From Saccharophagus degradans 2-40 (GTDB taxonomy: Bacteria; Pseudomonadota; Gammaproteobacteria; Pseudomonadales; Cellvibrionaceae), in NCBI RefSeq assembly GCF_000013665.1, contig NC_007912.1, positions 4,209,501 through 4,273,500 on the forward strand: 64,000 nt of DNA, written 5' to 3'. The position numbers and the translations under genes are program-made. Of this stretch, positions 58,586 to 64,000 are shown in pieces; within the stretch, counting starts at the first letter, position 1, and each line of letters begins with the position of its first letter. The notes under the pieces were generated by a model that had not been told where the DNA came from, ran no database searches, and was given only the letters and a program-made list of their open reading frames with translations.

Positions 58586-59731
58586 TTAACTGGGTTTACG
58601 CTTTTCGGTGGCTATTGCCATTAGCAGTCCGAAACCTGCCATAAGAGTAACAATGGATGTACCACCATAACTCACAAGGGGCAATGGTACGCCCACAACC
58701 GGCAACATACCCGATACCATTCCGATGTTAACAAATACGTAGACAAAAAAAGTTAACGTAATACTCCCCGCCAATAAACGGCTAAACATATTTTGTGAAC
58801 TAGCCGCAATAAATAAGCCGCGCGCTATCAACAGCAAATATATGCTTAATAAAAATAAAACGCCAAGTAAACCGAACTCTTCGGCTAACACAGCGATAAT
58901 AAAATCGGTGTGGCTTTCGGGTAAAAAGTCTAACTGCGACTGAGTGCCGTGCAGCCAGCCTTTACCATCAACACCACCAGAACCTATAGCAATTTTTGCT
59001 TGAATAGAATTCCAACCGGCCCCGAGCTTATCGGCCTCTGGGTTAAACAGCGTAAGTACTCGCTGCTTTTGGTAATCCTTCATTACATAGGTCCACATTG
59101 GCCACGCACTGGCTACAATCAAAAACACACAGCCAATAATGTAACGCCACTGCAAGCCGGCCAAAAATAAAACAATTAACCCAGAAGCAGCAATTAATAT
59201 TGAGGTGCCTAAATCGGGCTGTTTTAAAATAAGTACAAAAGGCACAGATATAATACCCAAGCACACTAAAATATGTAAAAACTTGGGCGGCAAAACCTTA
59301 GAGCTAAAAAACGCAGCCACTGCTATTGGCACGCCCAGCTTTAAAACTTCTGAGGGTTGAAACCGAATAAAGCCCAAGCTCAACCAGCGCTGCGCCCCTT
59401 TGGCACCTACACCAAAAAAGAACACCAGCACTAACAGCCCCACACCCGCCACATATAACCACGGCGCCCAGCGCCGCAACATTTGCAAGTCTAGTTGCGC
59501 CACAACAAACATTACTGAGTAGGCTACGCCAAACACTATTAACTGACGCTTAACAATATGCTCGCTTTGACCGCCACCGCTGTACAGCACTAATAAGCCA
59601 AAGCAGCACAGCACTAGTAAAATAATAAGCAGTAGCGGGTCTACGTGAATGCGCTGCCACAGCCCCGTAGGGCGGCCAAAGTGGTGGGCTGAATCAGGGA
59701 TACGACGAACGAAATCCTGCTTTTGACTCAT
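58586..59731 (-). CDS. rodA: Peptidoglycan glycosyltransferase RodA (SEDS family)
   Basis: A 381-residue polytopic inner-membrane SEDS polymerase working with PBP2 in cell elongation. About ten hydrophobic helices are visible. Family motifs are GAQRWLSLGFIRFQPSEVLKL, KQPDLGTSILI, GWLHGTQSQLDFLPESHTDFIIAVLAEEFG, and the C-terminal LPLVSYGGTSIVTLMAGFGLLM. It follows the PBP2 gene directly (start base abuts the PBP2 stop). Confidence 0.97.
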   Translation of the reverse strand: MSQKQDFVRRIPDSAHHFGRPTGLWQRIHVDPLLLIILLVLCCFGLLVLYSGGGQSEHIVKRQLIVFGVAYSVMFVVAQLDLQMLRRWAPWLYVAGVGLLVLVFFFGVGAKGAQRWLSLGFIRFQPSEVLKLGVPIAVAAFFSSKVLPPKFLHILVCLGIISVPFVLILKQPDLGTSILIAASGLIVLFLAGLQWRYIIGCVFLIVASAWPMWTYVMKDYQKQRVLTLFNPEADKLGAGWNSIQAKIAIGSGGVDGKGWLHGTQSQLDFLPESHTDFIIAVLAEEFGLLGVLFLLSIYLLLIARGLFIAASSQNMFSRLLAGSITLTFFVYVFVNIGMVSGMLPVVGVPLPLVSYGGTSIVTLMAGFGLLMAIATEKRKPS

Positions 59732-61591
59732 TTATTCGCCCTCCATTGGAAGTAAATACGCATTCATCACCTCCTTAACGATGGCGGCGGGAATACCCGA
59801 CGATTCGCCGTTTTCTACAATTGCTGCAACCGCAATTTTGGGGTTATCTGCTGGCGCGAAACCGACAAATAATGCGTGATCGCGATTGCGCGCCGAGATC
59901 TTATCGCTCTCGTATTCGGCATCTTGCGCAATACCTACTTTTTGCGCGGTACCGGTTTTACCGGCTATGCGATAACTGAGGTTGCGGCTAATAGCGCGCG
60001 CGGTGCCGTGATTGCGATCATGCACCACCCCCTCCATTGCTTCGAGTACATAATCCCAGTTGGCAGAATCTGCTTCTAATACACCGAGTATTTCTTTTTC
60101 GGTAGGCGTATCGCCAATTTGCTTCACTAAACGCGGCTTAATTAATGTGCCTCGCGTTGCCAGCGTTGCAGTCATAACAGCAAGCTGCAGCGGTGTTGCC
60201 AATACATCGCCTTGGCCAATACTCATGTTCAAACTGTCGCCAGGGTACCAAGAAACACCGCGATACCCCTTCTTCCAAGCGCGCGAAGGCCAGTTACCCG
60301 GCCGCTCACTGGGAATATCTAAGCCTGTGCGACTGCCCAAGCCAAAATTCAAACCAAAGGCGTGCATTTTATCTACGCCCATACGAAACGATAGGTCGTA
60401 GAAATAAATATCACAGGATTCAACAATCGCCTCGCGTAGGTCCACGCGCGAGCCGTGGCCGCCCTTTTTCCACTCGCGATAAAAACGCTCGTCGTTTTCT
60501 AACTGATAAAAACCGGGGTCGAAGATAGTTGTGCGGAAGTTTACGATTTTACTTTCTAAACCTCCCAGGCCCAGCATGGGCTTTACCGTGGAACCAGGCG
60601 GGTACTGGCCTTGAATTGCGCGGTTGAACAGGGGTAAATCTTTCGACTGATTCAGCGCGTTGTAATCTTTATAGCTAATACCGGTAACAAATAAATTGGG
60701 GTCGTAGCTAGGCGTGCTTACTAACGCCAGTATGCCGCCTGTTTCTATGTCTATGGCCACCACTGCACCGCGCTGATCGCCAAGCTGCTCCAGCGCGGTT
60801 TGTTGCACTTTGCTATCCAAAAACAATTGCAAGTCTTTGCCCGGCTCTGGGTCGGTGCGATCCAACACTTTAAGCACGCGGCCCAGTGCATTGGTTTCGA
60901 TATTCTCGGAGCCTACACGGCCCAACAATTCCATTTCGTACTGCCGCTCTAGCCCCGTTTTACCTATGCTGTGAGTGCCGGTGTACAGCTCGTATTCTTC
61001 TTGGGTAAATCGGCTAAGTTCACGCTCGTTAATGCGGCCCACATAACCAACCGCGTGCACAAACACTTCACCTTTGGGGTATTGGCGCACCAATTGCGCT
61101 TGAATCTCCACCCCGTTTAATTGGTATTCGTTTACCGCAATGCGCGCTATTTCTTCTTCGGTGAGGTTGTAGCGCAGTGGTGTGGGCTCGTAGGGGCGAC
61201 GGCGCTGCTTGAGCAGTTTGTAAAACGATTCGCGATCGCTGTCGGAAATAGGCACCAAGGCATCGATTTGCGCTAGGGTTTCTTCCAGGTTTTTAATGCG
61301 CTCTTTTACCAGCGATAAGGTAAAACTAGGAGAGTTAAGGGCAAGAATTTCGCCGTTGCGATCGAGAATTAAACCGCGATTGGGCGGTACTGGGCGAACT
61401 TGAATGCGGTTTAAATCGGAGCGGGTGGCGTAATCTTGATACTGCACAACCTGCAGGCTGTAAAAGCGCGCAATAAGCACCCCAAATAAAACCAGCACGA
61501 AAAAAAGCGCCACAAATACGCGGCCGCCAAATACCCTAGCCTCGTTGTGGTGATCTTTAAATCGGTGCAGGTCTTTAGCTGCCCAGCTCAT
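59732..61591 (-). CDS. mrdA: Penicillin-binding protein 2, elongation transpeptidase
   Basis: A 619-residue class B PBP. One membrane helix (about 25-47) is followed by the dimerisation/pedestal domain (PPNRGLILDRNGEILA) and the transpeptidase domain with active-site motifs STVK (YPPGSTVKPMLG), SCD (ESCDIYFYDL) and KTG (IAGKTGTAQKVG). It cross-links lateral wall peptidoglycan with RodA. It lies in a compact operon: rlmH ends 15 nt upstream. Confidence 0.97.
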   Translation of the reverse strand: MSWAAKDLHRFKDHHNEARVFGGRVFVALFFVLVLFGVLIARFYSLQVVQYQDYATRSDLNRIQVRPVPPNRGLILDRNGEILALNSPSFTLSLVKERIKNLEETLAQIDALVPISDSDRESFYKLLKQRRRPYEPTPLRYNLTEEEIARIAVNEYQLNGVEIQAQLVRQYPKGEVFVHAVGYVGRINERELSRFTQEEYELYTGTHSIGKTGLERQYEMELLGRVGSENIETNALGRVLKVLDRTDPEPGKDLQLFLDSKVQQTALEQLGDQRGAVVAIDIETGGILALVSTPSYDPNLFVTGISYKDYNALNQSKDLPLFNRAIQGQYPPGSTVKPMLGLGGLESKIVNFRTTIFDPGFYQLENDERFYREWKKGGHGSRVDLREAIVESCDIYFYDLSFRMGVDKMHAFGLNFGLGSRTGLDIPSERPGNWPSRAWKKGYRGVSWYPGDSLNMSIGQGDVLATPLQLAVMTATLATRGTLIKPRLVKQIGDTPTEKEILGVLEADSANWDYVLEAMEGVVHDRNHGTARAISRNLSYRIAGKTGTAQKVGIAQDAEYESDKISARNRDHALFVGFAPADNPKIAVAAIVENGESSGIPAAIVKEVMNAYLLPMEGE

Positions 61592-61606
61592 TTATGCCAA
61601 CGCTTA

Positions 61607-62074
61607 TTATTTGTGATAAGGGTGATTTTGCAAAATGGTCCAAGCGCGATACAACTGCTCTATTAACAGTACCCGCACCAATGGGTGGGGTAAGGTTAAA
61701 GCAGATAGCGACCACTTTTCGTCAGCTTGCGCCAAACAGCGTGAATCTAAACCATCTGGGCCGCCAATTAAAATATTTACGTTGCGGCCATCCATTTGCC
61801 AATCGGCTAATTTTTGCGATAACACTTCGGTACTAAACGATTTACCCAGCACATCTAACGCGATGGTGCGCGTGTTAGAGCCAATGTGCTTGAGCATATT
61901 GTCGCCCTCGCTGGCGATAGCATTTTGAGTGTTGGTGCTTTTGGATCGCACCGCCAGAGGCAGCTCAACCAGCTCTGGCGTCAACTCTTTAGGTAAGCGC
62001 TTAGCGTATTCTTGGTAGCCATCCTGCACCCAAGCGGGCATACGAGTACCCACGGCTATTAAACTTATTTTCAT
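61607..62074 (-). CDS. rlmH: 23S rRNA pseudouridine-1915 N3-methyltransferase
   Basis: A 155-residue SPOUT methyltransferase acting on pseudouridine 1915 of the 70S ribosome. Typical elements are [54 protein letters not shown] and the C-terminal [23 protein letters not shown]. Length matches the family (155). Confidence 0.97.
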   Translation of the reverse strand: MKISLIAVGTRMPAWVQDGYQEYAKRLPKELTPELVELPLAVRSKSTNTQNAIASEGDNMLKHIGSNTRTIALDVLGKSFSTEVLSQKLADWQMDGRNVNILIGGPDGLDSRCLAQADEKWSLSALTLPHPLVRVLLIEQLYRAWTILQNHPYHK

Positions 62075-62116
62075 AAAAGCGCCAACCTAAACGATCGAAC
62101 AAACGAGTAATTAATA

Positions 62117-62461
62117 CTAAGGGGTTTGGCGACCCGCAGGTGCGGTTGACCAAAGTTTTTCAAGCTCATAAAAATCGCGCGTTTGTTGCAACATAATATG
62201 CACAACGGTATCGCCGTAATCGACTAGCACCCACTCGCCACCGTCTAGCCCTTCGACACCAATTGGCTGGTGTCCGTTCGCTTTGGTATCAACAACTACG
62301 TTATTAGCAAGCGATTTTACGTGGCGGTTGGATGTACCCGTCACAATGATCAATGTATCCATCACATTACTCAAACTGGTTACATCCAGTACGGTAATGT
62401 CTTGGCCTTTTAAGTCTTCCAGCGCATCGTTTATTAATTTGGCAAGCTGCGTGTTTTGCAT
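62117..62461 (-). CDS. rsfS: Ribosomal silencing factor RsfS
   Basis: A 114-residue protein that binds L14 and blocks subunit joining when nutrients are low. The conserved ITVLDVTSLSNVMDTLIIVTGTSNRHVKSLAN and EGLDGGEWVLVDYGDTVVHIM segments are visible. Situated between nadD and rlmH, the standard place. Confidence 0.96.
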   Translation of the reverse strand: MQNTQLAKLINDALEDLKGQDITVLDVTSLSNVMDTLIIVTGTSNRHVKSLANNVVVDTKANGHQPIGVEGLDGGEWVLVDYGDTVVHIMLQQTRDFYELEKLWSTAPAGRQTP

Positions 62462-62490
62462 GTAATGAATTAACCTATTTATGACGTATT

Positions 62491-63153
62491 TTAATGAGTG
62501 TAGAGCTTATGCGCGCGAATGTAAGTTTCTACGCACGCGGGTACCATATATTGAATGGACTTTTGAGCACCAAGGCGCTGACGAACATCGCTAGAGCTAA
62601 GCTCAATTCGCGGTGTGTGCAACAAAGCAACGCCACCATTGGCCTGCTGGGTAAGCTGCTTGGCGCTAACTCGGTGCTGCTGCAACCAGTTTCTAACCGC
62701 TGGCGGCAAGCTATTAATATCGTCGCTCTGCGCGAATGGTCGCTCAACAACGGCAAGGTTGGCAAATGTTAGCAGTGACTGCCAACGGTGCCAGCGCGAA
62801 AGATTATGCAGGGAGTCCCACCCTATTAACCAAATAATACTCGCGCTTGCGCCCCAAAGTTCGCGTTTGGCGGCAAGGGTATCAACCGTAAATATAGACT
62901 CACCCGCATCGAGTTCGCAGGTATCTATACACAGGTGATTATTTTCTTGAACAACGTGCTGCAACATCGCCAAGCGGTGCTCAGCAGCTATTGTAGGGGC
63001 TGTTTTATGAGGCGGTACATAACAGGGTAACAAAGTTACGCTATCCACCCCTAGGGCCTCGCGGGCCGCCATTGCAGACACAAGGTGGCCATTGTGCACG
63101 GGGTTAAATGTACCGCCAAAAAGTAATTGCGGTGTAGCGTGTGCTTTACCCAA
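62491..63153 (-). CDS. nadD: Nicotinate-nucleotide adenylyltransferase
   Basis: A 220-residue enzyme of NAD synthesis that adenylates nicotinate mononucleotide. The nucleotidyltransferase motif is FGGTFNPVHNGHL near residues 12-24; PPHKTAP, IWLIGWDSL and the C-terminal ISSTxxR-like ELSSSDVRQRL complete the family pattern. Its stop is 29 nt before rsfS. Confidence 0.96.
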   Translation of the reverse strand: MGKAHATPQLLFGGTFNPVHNGHLVSAMAAREALGVDSVTLLPCYVPPHKTAPTIAAEHRLAMLQHVVQENNHLCIDTCELDAGESIFTVDTLAAKRELWGASASIIWLIGWDSLHNLSRWHRWQSLLTFANLAVVERPFAQSDDINSLPPAVRNWLQQHRVSAKQLTQQANGGVALLHTPRIELSSSDVRQRLGAQKSIQYMVPACVETYIRAHKLYTH

Positions 63154-63177
63154 GCCACATTCCTCGACTAAATGTCA

Positions 63178-64000
63178 TTAGTTGCGAATGTGACCGTCGC
63201 CAAACACAATCCATTTTTGCGAGGTTAAACCCTCTAAGCCCACAGGGCCGCGCGCGTGTATTTTATCGGTAGAAATACCAATTTCTGCGCCCAACCCGTA
63301 TTCAAAGCCATCGGCAAAACGAGTGGATGCATTAATCATTACCGAGCTGGAATCCACTTCGGTTAAGAATTTGCGCGCAAGGGTATAGTTTTCACTAACC
63401 AGTGCATCGGTGTGATGAGAACCGTGGTTATTAATATGCTCAATAGCCTCATCCATATTTGCCACAAGCTTAATAGACAAAATGGGAGCGAGGTATTCGG
63501 TATCCCAGTCTTCTTCAAGCGCTGCAACAACAGGAATATCACTGGCGGTTAACAGGGCCACGGTTTTTTCACAACCCCGTAACTCCACACCGCGTGCCGC
63601 GAATTCTTTTGCCGCCCGAGGTAAAAAGTCTGCGGCTATAGCTTCGTCTACCAGCATGGTTTCCATTGCGTTGCACACACCGTAACGGTGGGTTTTACTG
63701 TTAATTACAATATTAAACGCTTTGTCTAAATTTGCGGTTTTATCCACATACACGTGGCAAATGCCATCTAAGTGCTTAATAACACTTACGCGCGCATCGG
63801 CAGATATGCGTTCGATAAGACTCTTGCCGCCGCGTGGCACCACCACATCTACATACTTGGTCATAGTGATTAACTCACCCACTGCCGCGCGGTCTGTGGT
63901 TTCTACCACTTGCACGGCTGTTTCGGGTAAGCCCGCGGCCTTAAGGCCCGCGGCTATGCATACGGCCACAGCTTTATTGGAGTGGATCGCCTCACTGCCG
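63178..64000 (-). CDS. proA: Gamma-glutamyl phosphate reductase (partial, N-terminus off window)
   Basis: The C-terminal 274 codons of an aldehyde-dehydrogenase-like enzyme of proline synthesis; the gene continues beyond the right edge. Visible motifs are [12 protein letters not shown] (at the edge), [31 protein letters not shown], the catalytic-cysteine segment [52 protein letters not shown], and [10 protein letters not shown] at the end. It precedes nadD by 24 nt. Confidence 0.96.
   Translation of the reverse strand, partial: GSEAIHSNKAVAVCIAAGLKAAGLPETAVQVVETTDRAAVGELITMTKYVDVVVPRGGKSLIERISADARVSVIKHLDGICHVYVDKTANLDKAFNIVINSKTHRYGVCNAMETMLVDEAIAADFLPRAAKEFAARGVELRGCEKTVALLTASDIPVVAALEEDWDTEYLAPILSIKLVANMDEAIEHINNHGSHHTDALVSENYTLARKFLTEVDSSSVMINASTRFADGFEYGLGAEIGISTDKIHARGPVGLEGLTSQKWIVFGDGHIRN

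Overview
The window looks like a chromosomal segment of a marine, polysaccharide-degrading gammaproteobacterium of the Cellvibrionaceae, with Saccharophagus degradans or a close relative as my best guess. The guess rests on moderate GC content, a modular secreted GH43 enzyme paired with a TonB-dependent receptor, very large repeat-rich surface proteins, and a core gene order (miaB-phoH-ybeY-corC-lnt-leuS-lptE-holA and lipB-lipA to proA) that I recall from Pseudomonas-type genomes. No database search was run. No tRNA, rRNA, CRISPR array, transposase or integrase was recognised.

Layout. (1) 1-13.4 kb holds core genes, mostly on the + strand: an alpha/beta hydrolase fragment and a DUF1820 gene on -, then miaB, phoH, ybeY, corC, lnt, a DUF6279 lipoprotein, a NIT-like cytosolic protein (-), a DUF4399 protein, leuS, lptE and holA. 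(2) 13.5-22 kb is a signalling patch with a response regulator carrying a degenerate EAL domain, an M50 membrane protease, a membrane GGDEF-like/EAL protein, a lipoprotein with a Thr-Glu repeat, a predicted outer-membrane barrel and a GGDEF-EAL protein. (3) 22.5-29.1 kb is a two-gene carbohydrate locus (GH43 lipoprotein and TonB-dependent receptor). (4) 29.2-32.6 kb is an ECF42-type sigma factor locus with YCII/DGPF-family proteins; an ECF42-like promoter lies in front of the YCII-VOC fusion gene. (5) 32.8-45.7 kb is a three-gene unit on -: an exported subtilisin-like protease, a TIGR03032-like protein and a 3477-residue repeat protein. (6) 45.8-48.3 kb is a five-gene cassette on -: GNAT, DUF6916-like, and three tail-collar-domain paralogues. 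(7) 48.7-53.1 kb holds rimO, a second TonB receptor and another GNAT. (8) 53.2-64 kb is a core minus-strand run, in transcription order proA, nadD, rsfS, rlmH, mrdA, rodA, mltB, rlpA, dacA, ybeD, lipB, lipA.

How it fits together. Blocks 1 and 8 cover envelope building (peptidoglycan elongation, lipoprotein acylation, LPS transport), lipoate synthesis and RNA modification. The roughly 39.7 kb between holA and lipA is accessory and mostly faces the outside: c-di-GMP signalling, glycan capture, and a giant surface protein. The most interesting element is the giant protein. It carries three arrays of exactly constant unit length (4 x 477, 6 x 288 and 5 x 291 bp). Near its C-terminus a GlyGly-CTERM-like sorting segment is followed, in the same reading frame, by a second signal-like stretch and an outer-membrane barrel-like domain.
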